A stretch of 64,000 bases of DNA from Clostridia bacterium. GTDB lineage: Bacteria; Bacillota; Clostridia; Christensenellales; Aristaeellaceae. The stretch spans positions 48,669 through 112,668 of the forward strand of contig JAFQOD010000047.1 in assembly GCA_017395685.1 (NCBI GenBank). The letters are read 5' to 3'. Below, piece after piece: positions 37,487-46,490 of this stretch. The notes beneath the pieces are model-generated. The model made no database searches, was not told the DNA's origin, and saw only the letters and a list, made by a program, of their open reading frames with translations. The position numbers and the translations under genes were made by a program. Position 1 is the stretch's first letter; each line of letters starts with the position of its first letter.

Positions 37487-38608
37487 GTGAAAAATATCAT
37501 GGGTATGATTTATACCGGGGAAAGGGATCATCAGCTCCGGGATCTGACCACTGAACGGGCTGTGGCCGCTGTGCCTGTCGGTGCCCGTTATCGTCTGATT
37601 GATTTTGTGCTCTCCTCCATGGTGGGCAGCGGCATGCGCAATGTGGGCGTGATTGCCCAGCGCAATTATAACAGCCTGATGGATCATCTGGGCTCCGGCA
37701 AGGAATGGGATCTGCATGGCAAGCGCAGCGGCCTGGTGATCCTGCCGCCTTTCCTGACCCAGGATAATGTGGGCGTTTATGCCGGCTTCCTGGATGCCCT
37801 GCGCTCCAATCTGCATTATCTGCGCCGCAGCAAGGAAAGATATGTGGTGATTTCCGATACCCACATGCTCTATACCGCCCGGTTTGATGATTTCGTGGCG
37901 GCCCATGAGGCCTCCGGTGCTGATATCACCCTGATGTACACCCGGGATAAGGGCGTTCGCCGCAATGGCGCCGGCCGTTACATCCAGGTGGAAGAGGACG
38001 GCAAGGTAACCGGTCTGGAAATCGATCCTTCCATTCCCCGGATGCCCTACACCTACATGGAATGCTTCTGCGTTCGCAGGGAACTGCTGATCAATCTGGT
38101 GGATACTGCCGTTTCCCGCGGCCAGTATCATCTCACCCGGGATCTGCTGATGAATGGCATTTATCAGGGCACGCTGGATGTGCGCGGCTTTGAAAATACC
38201 GGCAAGGTATGGCATATTGATTCTGTGCAGGCCTATTTTGAATGCTCCATGGATCTGCTCAAGGATGATGTGCGCGCCGATGTATTCCCTGATGACCGGC
38301 CTGTGCTTACCAAGCTGAAGGATGAAATGCCCACCAAGTACGTCAAGGGCTGCCAGGTAAAGAATTCCCTGATCGCCGACGGCTGCATCGTGGAGGGCAC
38401 CGTGGAAAACAGCATTCTTTTCCGCGGCGTGCATGTGGAAAAGGGCGCTGTGGTAAAGAACAGCATCATCATGCAGGATGGCCTGATCCAGAAGGGCGCC
38501 GAACTGCAGCACTGCATTCTGGATAAGCAGGCCACCGTCCGGGAAGGCCAGGCGGTTATCGGTCCCCGCAGCTATCCTGTGGTCATCGCCAAGGACCAGA
38601 TTGTTTAA
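37487..38608 (+). CDS. glgD: GlgD, non-catalytic subunit of ADP-glucose pyrophosphorylase
   Basis: 373 residues, homologous to GlgC but without the intact nucleotide loop: the N-terminus is NIMGMIYTGERDHQLRDLT instead of the GGxGxRL motif. It keeps VGARYRLIDFVLSSM, GSGKEWDLH and the C-terminal beta-helix. In Bacillus-type pyrophosphorylases GlgD boosts GlgC activity. The start is GTG at 37487 with GAAGGGGGA 8 bases upstream. Confidence 0.95.
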   Translation: MKNIMGMIYTGERDHQLRDLTTERAVAAVPVGARYRLIDFVLSSMVGSGMRNVGVIAQRNYNSLMDHLGSGKEWDLHGKRSGLVILPPFLTQDNVGVYAGFLDALRSNLHYLRRSKERYVVISDTHMLYTARFDDFVAAHEASGADITLMYTRDKGVRRNGAGRYIQVEEDGKVTGLEIDPSIPRMPYTYMECFCVRRELLINLVDTAVSRGQYHLTRDLLMNGIYQGTLDVRGFENTGKVWHIDSVQAYFECSMDLLKDDVRADVFPDDRPVLTKLKDEMPTKYVKGCQVKNSLIADGCIVEGTVENSILFRGVHVEKGAVVKNSIIMQDGLIQKGAELQHCILDKQATVREGQAVIGPRSYPVVIAKDQIV

Positions 38609-38669
38609 AGGAATGATCCTGCTTCCGGGCTGATGGCGCAGATCATCCGTCCGGAATGTATATGCAAAT

Positions 38670-38691
38670 AGGGTGCGCCCCGGCGCACCCT
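38670..38691 (+). promoter_or_regulatory. Hairpin just before the glgA ribosome binding site
   Basis: AGGGTGCGC/GCGCACCCT perfect 9-bp stem with a 4-base loop (CCCG), ending 6 bases before the GGAGGT of glgA. It could trim transcripts or tune glgA translation. No T run follows, so it is not a terminator. Confidence 0.55.
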
Positions 38692-38712
38692 GTCTTTGGA
38701 GGTAGATGTTCT

Positions 38713-40338
38713 ATGAAAATTCTGTTTACGGCGTCCGAATGTGTGCCGTTCTGCAAAACCGGCGGCCTGGCGGACGTGGTGGGCGCTCTGGCCCCTGTGC
38801 TGGCTGAAAAAGGCCATGATGTGCGGGTGATGCTGCCCCTGTACAGCGCCGTTCCCCATGACTACGTTAAGGAAATGCAGCATGTGCTGGATTTCGAAGT
38901 GGAACTGGGCTGGCGCAAGCAGTACTGCGGTATTGAGGCACTGGTGCGTGACGGTGTCACCTATTATTTCATCGATAACAAGTATTATTTCGGCCGCAGC
39001 TATATTTACGGCATGGGCGGCGATGAGCATGAGCGGTATGCCTTCTTCTGCCGGGCGATCCTTAATGCCCTGCCTCTGCTTCAGTATCAGCCGGAAATCG
39101 TCCATACCCATGACTGGCAGACGGGCATGATCTCCGCCCTGCTGAAAATCCAGTATCAGCATCTGCCCTTCTATGCAGAAATGAAGACGGTGTATACCAT
39201 CCATAATCTTCAGTATCAGGGTATCTTCGGCATCCCCGAGGTGCAGGATGTGCTGAGTCTGGATAACAGCGTCTTTACCGATGACAAGCTGGAATGCTAC
39301 GGCTGCGCCAACTATATGAAGGCCGGCCTGGTATATGCTGATGAAATTACCACCGTCAGCCCCTCCTATGCCGAAGAAATCCAGACCTCCTATTACGGAG
39401 AAAGGATGGATGGGCTGCTTCGCGCCCGCCGCCAGCAGCTTTCCGGCGTGCTCAACGGCATCGATATCAAGGAATACGATCCCGAGCACGATCCCCTGAT
39501 TCCTGCCCGCTATACCGTGGAGGATATGAGCGGCAAGGCCGTCTGCAAGGAAGAGCTGCAGAAGGAACTGGGCCTGAACGTCAATCCCGATACCCCCATT
39601 ATTTCCATCATCAGCCGTCTGAGCAATCAGAAGGGCCTGGATCTGATCGACCGGGTGATCGGCGAAATCATGGAAGAGGATCTGCAGCTGGTGGTGCTGG
39701 GCCTGGGAGACGCCAAGTATGTGGATCTGTTCAGCTGGGCTGAACAGCGCTATCCCGGCAAGGTGGCCGCCCGGTTCAAGATGGACGGTGCCCTGGCCCA
39801 TCGGATCTATGCAGGCTCCGATCTGTTCCTGATGCCCTCCCAGTTTGAGCCCTGCGGCCTTTCCCAGATGATCGCCCTGCGCTACGGCACCCTGCCCGTG
39901 GTGCGTGAAACCGGCGGCCTAAGGGATACCGTGCTTTCCTACAATGAAGCTAACAATGCCGGCAACGGCTTCAGCTTCTTCAATTACAACGCCCATGATA
40001 TGCTCTATACCCTGCGCAGGGCCCTGTATTTCTACAGGAGCCAGAAGGATACCTGGGCTCTCCTGCAGCGTCGTGGTATGACCGGGGATTATTCCTGGAT
40101 GCATTCTGCGGAAGTATATCTGTCCCTGTATCGGGACATGCTGGGCAAGCAGGAAGCACCTGCTGAAGAGGAAAAACCTGCGGTGGAAGAGATCGTAGCG
40201 GAAACTCCCGCTGTTGAGAAGGCCGCCCCTGCCCCGGTGAAAAAGCCCCGGGCATGCAAGCCCAAGGCGGAAGGGGAAGCCCCTGCCAAAAAGCCCAAGG
40301 CCAGCAAGCCCAAGGCAAAGGCCAAGAAAGAAGAATAA
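38713..40338 (+). CDS. glgA: Glycogen synthase GlgA with a basic Lys/Pro/Ala-rich tail
   Basis: 541 residues. The first 478 form a normal GT5 glycogen synthase that extends alpha-1,4-glucan from ADP-glucose: KTGGLADVVGALAP near the N-terminus, THDWQTGM, SRLSNQKGLDL and the C-terminal PSQFEPCGLSQMIALRYG. Residues about 480-541 are an added tail, first acidic (EEEKPAVEE) then strongly basic, with KPK/KKP repeats ending KKEE, like histone-H1 tails. The family normally ends near residue 478. ATG 38713 follows GGAGGT. A terminator follows. Confidence 0.95.
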   Translation: MKILFTASECVPFCKTGGLADVVGALAPVLAEKGHDVRVMLPLYSAVPHDYVKEMQHVLDFEVELGWRKQYCGIEALVRDGVTYYFIDNKYYFGRSYIYGMGGDEHERYAFFCRAILNALPLLQYQPEIVHTHDWQTGMISALLKIQYQHLPFYAEMKTVYTIHNLQYQGIFGIPEVQDVLSLDNSVFTDDKLECYGCANYMKAGLVYADEITTVSPSYAEEIQTSYYGERMDGLLRARRQQLSGVLNGIDIKEYDPEHDPLIPARYTVEDMSGKAVCKEELQKELGLNVNPDTPIISIISRLSNQKGLDLIDRVIGEIMEEDLQLVVLGLGDAKYVDLFSWAEQRYPGKVAARFKMDGALAHRIYAGSDLFLMPSQFEPCGLSQMIALRYGTLPVVRETGGLRDTVLSYNEANNAGNGFSFFNYNAHDMLYTLRRALYFYRSQKDTWALLQRRGMTGDYSWMHSAEVYLSLYRDMLGKQEAPAEEEKPAVEEIVAETPAVEKAAPAPVKKPRACKPKAEGEAPAKKPKASKPKAKAKKEE

Positions 40339-40349
40339 TGGATCCGTTC

Positions 40350-40388
40350 AACAAGCCGGAGTGATGAAAATCATTCCGGCTTGTTTTT
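40350..40388 (+). terminator. Terminator of the glycogen operon
   Basis: A 16-bp stem starting AACAAGCCGGA with one G-T wobble, loop GAAA, followed by TTTTTATTTTTT. Confidence 0.92.
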
Positions 40389-40431
40389 ATTTTTTCTTTT
40401 CCGGGAAGCATAAGGGAAAGGAGGGAAGGAT

Positions 40432-40998
40432 ATGCTGAAAAAGACGGGGGCATTTCTGGAAAAATGGGGCTATTATTTTCTGGCTGTTTTGTGTGCAGGG
40501 GCGATCCTGGCCTCCTCCTTCTGGGTGGGAAATATAAAGCAGTATGGCAATGAAAATGCCCCGGCTGCTGCTGATCAGGCCCAGCATCTGGCAGATGTAA
40601 CATCATCGCCGCCCCCTGTGCGCCTCCTTCGGCCGGCGGAAGGGAAGGTACTGCGTTCCTTTTCGGAAAAGCCGGTTTATGATCCATCCCTTGGCTTATG
40701 GCTTTTGCATCCCTATGTGGATTTTGAAGCTGGGGAAGGGGAAAAGGTTTATGCCATGCTGGCAGGAACGGTGGAAATCCAGGGGGATGAATTGCTGATC
40801 CGGAATGATCTGGGGGATTATTGCCTTTATCGGGGGCTTTCGGAATTCTCTGCGGTGCATGGGCAGCAGGTGAAGGCCGGCGCCAGAATCGGCACGGCAG
40901 GGAAGCCCATCCCCATGGAAGGAAACGGAGAACATTTGTGTATCGGCTATTTCCGGCAGGGAAAAGCAGTGAATTTTCTGCCGCTGATTGCGGATTGA
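40432..40998 (+). CDS. SpoIIQ-like membrane protein with degenerate M23 (LytM) domain
   Basis: 188 residues: one membrane helix (about 14-34), a linker, and an M23 metallopeptidase fold (about 65-185). His93 and Asp97 in HPYVDF correspond to the first zinc motif HxxxD. The second motif reads HLC (His168-x-Cys170) instead of HxH, and the middle histidine is not evident, so catalysis is doubtful. Partly degenerate LytM domains are typical of SpoIIQ, the forespore half of the sporulation channel, and related septal proteins. A role in sporulation or division is inferred. It lies 16 bases before glmS and probably shares its transcript. Confidence 0.72.
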   Translation: MLKKTGAFLEKWGYYFLAVLCAGAILASSFWVGNIKQYGNENAPAAADQAQHLADVTSSPPPVRLLRPAEGKVLRSFSEKPVYDPSLGLWLLHPYVDFEAGEGEKVYAMLAGTVEIQGDELLIRNDLGDYCLYRGLSEFSAVHGQQVKAGARIGTAGKPIPMEGNGEHLCIGYFRQGKAVNFLPLIAD

Positions 40999-41014
40999 AT
41001 TTCAGGAGGGGCAT

Positions 41015-42820
41015 ATGTGCGGAATTGTTGGCTATATCGGGAAGCATCAGGCCCAGCCGATCCTGCTGGACGGCCTGCGCCGGCTGGAATACCGGGGATA
41101 TGACAGCGCAGGGATTGCCGCTCTGGAGGAAGGAAAGATCCGGGTGCGCAAATGCGCCGGGCGGATTGACAATCTGGCCGCCCTTACGGAAAAACAGCCG
41201 CTGCTGGGTACGATGGGCATCGGTCACACCCGCTGGGCCACCCACGGGGAGCCCACCCACCGCAATGCCCATCCCCATACCGACGTGAAGGGGCATATTG
41301 CCCTGGTGCACAATGGCATCATTGAAAATCATCAGGCGCTGAGGCGGCATCTGGAGCAGCAGGGCTGTATCTTTATCAGCCAGACGGATACGGAGGCGGC
41401 TGCCCATCTGATCCATTCGCTGTATCAGGGGGATATGCTGTCCGCCCTGCGAAAAGCCATGCAATATATGCGGGGCAGCTATGCCCTGGCGGTGATCTGT
41501 GAAAAGGAACCGGATTGCATCTATTGCATTCGGCTGGGCAGTCCGCTGGTGATTGGTCTGGGGAAGGGGGAAAACTTCCTGGCCTCGGATATCCCTGCGA
41601 TCTTGCCCCATACAAGGGATGTGCTGATGCTGGAGGATGGGGAAATTGCCGTGCTGAAAAGCAACGAAGTCCATGTGTTTGACGCTCTGGGGGAGGAAAA
41701 GGCAATCCATCCCAGCGTCATTCCCTGGGATGCCGCAGCCGCGGAAAAAGAGGGCTATGCCCATTTTATGCTCAAAGAAATCCATGAACAGCCCCGGGCG
41801 GTGAAAGGCACGCTGGCTGCTTATATGGGAAAGAATGGGCTTGAGCAGATGATCCCTGGCATTCCCAAACGGGTTCATTTCATTGCCTGTGGAACGGCCT
41901 ATCATGCGGGCTGTGCAGGCGCCCATTATTTTTCCTCGCTGGCGGGCATTGAAAGCAGCAGCCATATTGCCAGCGAATATCGCTATTGCCCTGCTTTTGC
42001 CCATCCGGGAGAGATGATGATTGCCATCAGCCAGAGCGGGGAGACGGCGGATACCCTGGCCGCCGCAGCGAAAGCGGGAGAAATGGGGATTCCGGTGCTG
42101 GCCCTCACCAATACGGTGGGCAGCACCCTTGCACGATCGGCAGGGCAGACGCTGCTGACCTACGCCGGGCCGGAAATTGCCGTTGCCAGCACCAAAGCGT
42201 ATACCACCCAGGTGGAGACGCTGCTGCTGATGGCCCTGGATGCAGCCGGAAAGAAAGGAACGCTGGCGCCGGAGGAGATTGATCAGATTCTGTCGGAGCT
42301 TTGGCGTCTGCCGGAAAAAATGGAAAGGATTCTGGAGACATGCGCTCCCATCCAGCATTTTTGTGATGCCCACATTCATGAACGGCTGATGTTCTTCATC
42401 GGCAGAGGCGTGGATTATGCCCTGGCCATGGAAGGGGCGCTGAAACTGAAGGAAATTTCCTATCTGCCCTGCGAGGCATATGCCGCCGGGGAATTGAAGC
42501 ATGGGGCTATCGCCCTGATCAGCGAGGGTACCCCGGTATTTGCCGTCTGCACCCAGGAGGCATTGCTGGAAAAGACCCTTTCCAACCTGCGGGAAACAAA
42601 AGCCCGGGGTGCGGAAACCATTTGCATTTGTCCGGAAAGATTTACGGAACGGGCAGAACCGGAGGCAGACCGGATATGGGCAATCCCTGATGCGGATGAG
42701 AAGGTGCTGCCCCTGCTGGCCATTTTGCCTTTGCAGCTGTTGGCCTATCACATGGCGGTGGCCCAGGGCAGGGATGTGGATAAACCACGCAATCTGGCCA
42801 AATCGGTGACGGTGGAATAA
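41015..42820 (+). CDS. glmS: Glucosamine-6-phosphate synthase GlmS
   Basis: 601 residues. It makes glucosamine-6-phosphate from fructose-6-phosphate and glutamine, the entry to peptidoglycan amino sugars. Cys2 after the initiator Met (MCGIVGYIG) is the glutaminase nucleophile. GHTRWATHGEPTHRNAHPH and two SIS domains follow (ISQSGETADT, AVASTKAYTTQ), ending KPRNLAKSVTVE. ATG 41015 is chosen because AGGAGGGG lies 4-8 bases before it and the Cys must follow Met; the frame itself opens at 40988. Only 16 bases separate it from the upstream gene, leaving no room for a glmS ribozyme. Confidence 0.97.
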   Translation: MCGIVGYIGKHQAQPILLDGLRRLEYRGYDSAGIAALEEGKIRVRKCAGRIDNLAALTEKQPLLGTMGIGHTRWATHGEPTHRNAHPHTDVKGHIALVHNGIIENHQALRRHLEQQGCIFISQTDTEAAAHLIHSLYQGDMLSALRKAMQYMRGSYALAVICEKEPDCIYCIRLGSPLVIGLGKGENFLASDIPAILPHTRDVLMLEDGEIAVLKSNEVHVFDALGEEKAIHPSVIPWDAAAAEKEGYAHFMLKEIHEQPRAVKGTLAAYMGKNGLEQMIPGIPKRVHFIACGTAYHAGCAGAHYFSSLAGIESSSHIASEYRYCPAFAHPGEMMIAISQSGETADTLAAAAKAGEMGIPVLALTNTVGSTLARSAGQTLLTYAGPEIAVASTKAYTTQVETLLLMALDAAGKKGTLAPEEIDQILSELWRLPEKMERILETCAPIQHFCDAHIHERLMFFIGRGVDYALAMEGALKLKEISYLPCEAYAAGELKHGAIALISEGTPVFAVCTQEALLEKTLSNLRETKARGAETICICPERFTERAEPEADRIWAIPDADEKVLPLLAILPLQLLAYHMAVAQGRDVDKPRNLAKSVTVE

Positions 42821-42828
42821 AAGAAAAT

Positions 42829-42862
42829 CGGGGCAGGCATGACGGGCCTGCTCCGTTTTTTT
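42829..42862 (+). terminator. Terminator of glmS
   Basis: CGGGGCAGGC/GCCTGCTCCG stem (one wobble) followed by seven T residues. The rest of the gap to 43069 shows no gene or structure I can name. Confidence 0.88.
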
Positions 42863-43072
42863 GCGGAAGGATCATTGATTTCGGGATCGGATGACGGAAG
42901 AAATGCTATATTCAGATCCCTTTGGAAGCGCAAAATGGGCGGCTGGAGAGGCATTGGGAAAGCCCTGTACGGGCAACCATAACCCGGTCTGTTTTAAAAG
43001 AATACGAAATTGTTAATTTTACAAAATTATTTCAAATTATTGCGAAAATACTGTACTTGCGCCCCCAAAGTA

Positions 43073-43116
43073 TGCTATAATAAAAGGCGCATTTTTTGCG
43101 TGCGCAAAAATGCGCC
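43073..43116 (+). promoter_or_regulatory. Extended -10 promoter and leader hairpin of the maf-mre operon
   Basis: TGCTATAAT (43073-43081) is an extended -10. The -35 region is poor (GTACTT). A strong hairpin follows at 43086-43116: GGCGCATTTTTTGCG pairs with CGCAAAAATGCGCC with one bulged T. It ends 7 bases before the Shine-Dalgarno. Confidence 0.65.
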
Positions 43117-43135
43117 ACGAAAGGAAGAAATGAGC

Positions 43136-43702
43136 ATGGATCAATCGTTGATTTTGGCGTCCGCCTCTCCCAGAAGGCGGGAGCTGATCGGATATATGGG
43201 CATCCCTTTTGAAATCATCACCGCCGATGCGGAGGAAATGAAGGAAGGAACGCCGGAAGCCCTGGTGATGGAGAATGCACGCAGAAAAGCACAGGCGGTT
43301 GCCAGGAATTACGCGGGCCGCATTGTGCTGGGGGCGGATACCATCGTATATCTGAACGACCGGGTGCTGGGCAAGCCCAGGGATGAAAAAGAGGCCTGCG
43401 AAATGCTTTCCATGCTGTCGGGCGCCTGGCATACGGTATATACCGGCGTGTGCGTGATGAAGGATGAATATCTGGATGTGCGCTGCGATGCATCCCGGGT
43501 GCTGTTTGTGAAGCTGGATGAAAAGACCATCGCTCATTATGTAAAGACCGGTGAACCCATGGACAAGGCCGGCGCCTATGCCCTGCAGGGCCGGGGCGGC
43601 ATGTTTGTGGAAAGAATCGACGGCAGCTATTCCAATGTGATTGGGCTGCCCATGGCCCTTACCAGGGATATGCTGCTGAAGGCTGGCATTGAGAATTTGT
43701 AA
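43136..43702 (+). CDS. maf: Maf family nucleotide pyrophosphatase
   Basis: 188 residues. Maf proteins hydrolyse dTTP/UTP or modified nucleotides and are linked to septum control. Motifs are LASASPRRRELI at the N-terminus, GADTIVY, VLGKPRD and DKAGAYALQGRGG. ATG 43136 lies 8 bases after AGGAAG; ATG 43130 would be too close. The frame opens at 43010. It is the first gene of the cell-shape operon. The radC gene often found next to it is absent. Confidence 0.94.
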   Translation: MDQSLILASASPRRRELIGYMGIPFEIITADAEEMKEGTPEALVMENARRKAQAVARNYAGRIVLGADTIVYLNDRVLGKPRDEKEACEMLSMLSGAWHTVYTGVCVMKDEYLDVRCDASRVLFVKLDEKTIAHYVKTGEPMDKAGAYALQGRGGMFVERIDGSYSNVIGLPMALTRDMLLKAGIENL

Positions 43703-43720
43703 TAGAATGGATGAAGATAC

Positions 43721-44764
43721 ATGGCTATCGTAGCACCGGATATCGGGATTGATATTGGTACTTCCAATACGCAGGTATATGTTAAAGGAAAAGGCATTCT
43801 GATTGATGAGCCCTCCATCCTGGTGGTGGACCGGGGCGGGCGGCATGCCATCCGCGCCATCGGGGAAGAGGCCCGCAGCCTGCTTGGCCGCACATCCGGG
43901 GATGTGACGGCCATCCGGCCCATGGCTGACGGCATGATCCGGGATTTTGATATGACTCAGTATATGCTGCAGTATTTTGTGCGCAAGGCCATTGGCGCCT
44001 CCCGCCTGGTCAAGCCCCGGGCGGTGATCACTGTTCCCTGCCGCATTTCGCCCATTGAGCGCCGTGCCATCCGCAAGGCGGCCATCTATGCCGGTATCCG
44101 GGATGGGCAGCTGCATATGGTGGAAAAGCCCTTTGCGGCCGCCATGGGATCGGGCCTTCCGGTATTTGATCCCATCGGCTCCATGGTTGTGGATATCGGC
44201 GGCGGCACCACGGAAGCGGCTGTGATCAGCCTGGGCGGCGTGGTGGTTTCCCGCTCCATCCGTATCGGCGGCGTGAAGATGGATGAAGCCATTGTGTCTT
44301 ATGTCAAGCGTGAGTTCAATATGCTCATTGGCGACCGTACGGCGGAAGATGTGAAAATGACCCTGGGTGCTGCCCTGCCCCTCAAAGAAGAGCGGCGGGT
44401 GCTGGTGCGGGGCCGGGATATGATCACCAATCTGCCCCAGACAGCAGAAATCACCTCCACCCGTGTGTATGAGGCGCTGCGTGCCCCCTGCCAGGCCATT
44501 CTGGGCGCCATTCAGCATGTGCTGGAGCGGACGCCCCCCGAGCTTGCCGGGGATGTGATGCGCTCCGGCATCCATCTGACCGGCGGCGGCGCCCAGCTGT
44601 TTGGCCTGGATCAGTATATTGCATCCGAATTGGATATGCCGGTGCTGCTGGCAAGGGAACCGATGAACTGCGCCGCTACCGGCGTAGGGCATCTAGCGGA
44701 TAACATGGAAGATCTGCACAGAATTGGCAGATCCAGCTTCCTGCGTGAGGATGGCGAGGAGTAA
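43721..44764 (+). CDS. mreB: MreB, actin-like rod-shape protein
   Basis: 347 residues, usual length. It polymerises under the membrane and directs the elongation machinery. Actin-type nucleotide motifs are DIGTSNTQVYVKGKGI (phosphate 1), VVDIGGGTTEAAVI (phosphate 2) and LTGGGAQLFGLD (adenosine). It lies 18 bases after maf and 4 bases before mreC. Confidence 0.96.
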   Translation: MAIVAPDIGIDIGTSNTQVYVKGKGILIDEPSILVVDRGGRHAIRAIGEEARSLLGRTSGDVTAIRPMADGMIRDFDMTQYMLQYFVRKAIGASRLVKPRAVITVPCRISPIERRAIRKAAIYAGIRDGQLHMVEKPFAAAMGSGLPVFDPIGSMVVDIGGGTTEAAVISLGGVVVSRSIRIGGVKMDEAIVSYVKREFNMLIGDRTAEDVKMTLGAALPLKEERRVLVRGRDMITNLPQTAEITSTRVYEALRAPCQAILGAIQHVLERTPPELAGDVMRSGIHLTGGGAQLFGLDQYIASELDMPVLLAREPMNCAATGVGHLADNMEDLHRIGRSSFLREDGEE

Positions 44765-44768
44765 AAAA

Positions 44769-46490
44769 ATGGCAAGAAATCGTGATCGGCAGTTTTCCGA
44801 AAGCGAAAATTTAAAATTCCGTCTGGATCAGGAATTTGCCCAGCCGGAGGAGAGAATTCCCCATTGGGCCGCCCAGCGGGAAGAAGCGGCCAATGAACGC
44901 CGTTCCTATTGGATGGAGCAGGGGGATGTATTTTCTGCGGAAGAAAATGATCCGGCTCATATGAATGAGGAACGGGAAGAAATGCAGTCCGCGCCTGCAG
45001 AGCAATTCCCCGTCCGGCAGGGAAAAAGGGATGAATCTGCCTATTATGACGACGGAGATGAAGAAAAATCCCGGCCCGAGGCCTATGACGAGGCGGACCA
45101 GGCATGGTCCCGGGAGGCAAAGCGTGTGGAAAGCACCCAGCCCCAGTATGCCCGGCAGTATGAAGAAAATGTCGGGGATGAGGCCGAGGATACGGATGAA
45201 TCTGTGCCCCGGCAGCCCCATACGCCTCCCCGCAGGCCCATGCCCCCCCGGAATGACCGGGGCAGGAAACGGAAAAAGAAGGATGATGATCAGCGCAGCT
45301 TCCTGCGTACGATTATCATTGCTGCCGTATGCATTTTCCTGTTTTTGACGCTGGCGCTGATGGTGCTGGCCAATTTTGTGGATCATCCCCTGCTGGCATT
45401 GCCCCGGAAATGGGTGGCCAGCATTGTGACCCCCGTTCAGAATATCTTTTCCGATGTGACCGACAGTGTGGTGGGCTATCTGCGGACGCTGAAGATCCGG
45501 GGCAATATCGAATATGAGTATGAGCAGGCCCTGATGCGGATTGATGAACTGGAAACCGACGTGGCCCGGATGAAGGAACTGGAATTTGAAAATGAGCAAT
45601 TGCAGGATCTGCTGGGCGAGCATAAGAATCATGAGCAATTCAATCCTATTGCGGCAACCGTAATCGGTAATGACGGCGGCAATTATTTTTCCACCCTGAC
45701 GCTGAATGTAGGCGCCAACGATGGAGTAGAGGAATATATGGCCGTGGTTTCTGCCGGCGGTCTGGTTGGCGTAACCTACGAAGTGGAAGATAATAAATGC
45801 CAGGTGCGCTGCATCATCAACAGCGACAGCACCGTGGCGGCGCTTGTGCAGTCCAGCCGGGATCAGGGCAGTGTAAAGGGCACGTTCGGAATCAACGGCG
45901 AAGCCATGTGCCGGATGTATTATCTGCCCAATAATTCCCTGCCCCGGCCGGGCGACATGGTGGTTACCTCCGGCGTGGGCCTGGAATTCCCCAAGGGAAT
46001 TCCTATCGGCTACATCCGTGAAAGCACCCGTGGCATGGACGAAAACAAATCCTTCGTGGTGCTGGAGCCTGTTGTGGATTTCCGGCATCTGGAATATGTG
46101 ACGGTATACCGCTATAAGCCAGCTTATGCAGAAAGCGCCCAGGTGCGGGAAGATAATCTGCAATTGGAGCTGCAGGCTATTCCCACCATCCGTCCGGTGC
46201 CTACCTTCTCCATGGGCGGCGTCAGCGATTTCCTGTTTGGCGCAACGGCCACCCCCGGTGCGGCCCTGCCCGGCGAGACCCCTGCCCCCACCCTGGCCCC
46301 CAGTCCCACCCCAGGGATTGAGGCAACCCCCGATCCCAATGCCACCCAGCTGCCTCCTAATCTGGAGTATATCCCCAATCTGCCCCAGGATGTTACCCCG
46401 TCGCCCTCTCCCCGGCCCACCCCGTCGCCCACGCCCACCGTGGCCCCCACCCAGGATCCCGGCGGCATGACTGTGGAGGAAGAAGAGTGA
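44769..46490 (+). CDS. mreC: MreC with a long charged cytoplasmic extension and proline-rich tail
   Basis: 573 residues, about twice the usual 280-300. Residues 1-178 are a highly charged, probably disordered cytoplasmic region rich in Glu, Asp, Arg and Gln, ending in a basic RGRKRKKKDDD. The membrane helix is at about 180-203. A coiled coil (about 240-285) and the MreC beta-barrels (to about 455) follow. Residues about 472-573 are a Pro/Thr/Ser/Ala-rich extracellular tail with PSPTP and PAPTLAPSPTP runs, ending EEEE. MreC scaffolds PBP2 and RodA during elongation. ATG 44769 is preceded by GAGGAG overlapping the mreB end. GTGA overlap with mreD. Confidence 0.93.
   Translation: MARNRDRQFSESENLKFRLDQEFAQPEERIPHWAAQREEAANERRSYWMEQGDVFSAEENDPAHMNEEREEMQSAPAEQFPVRQGKRDESAYYDDGDEEKSRPEAYDEADQAWSREAKRVESTQPQYARQYEENVGDEAEDTDESVPRQPHTPPRRPMPPRNDRGRKRKKKDDDQRSFLRTIIIAAVCIFLFLTLALMVLANFVDHPLLALPRKWVASIVTPVQNIFSDVTDSVVGYLRTLKIRGNIEYEYEQALMRIDELETDVARMKELEFENEQLQDLLGEHKNHEQFNPIAATVIGNDGGNYFSTLTLNVGANDGVEEYMAVVSAGGLVGVTYEVEDNKCQVRCIINSDSTVAALVQSSRDQGSVKGTFGINGEAMCRMYYLPNNSLPRPGDMVVTSGVGLEFPKGIPIGYIRESTRGMDENKSFVVLEPVVDFRHLEYVTVYRYKPAYAESAQVREDNLQLELQAIPTIRPVPTFSMGGVSDFLFGATATPGAALPGETPAPTLAPSPTPGIEATPDPNATQLPPNLEYIPNLPQDVTPSPSPRPTPSPTPTVAPTQDPGGMTVEEEE

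Noticed and set aside
42748..42954. Minus-strand frame over the glmS 3' end (product with YSTVTDLARL)
   Set aside because: It is a well-known kind of spurious frame opposite the conserved glmS C-terminus and crosses the terminator.
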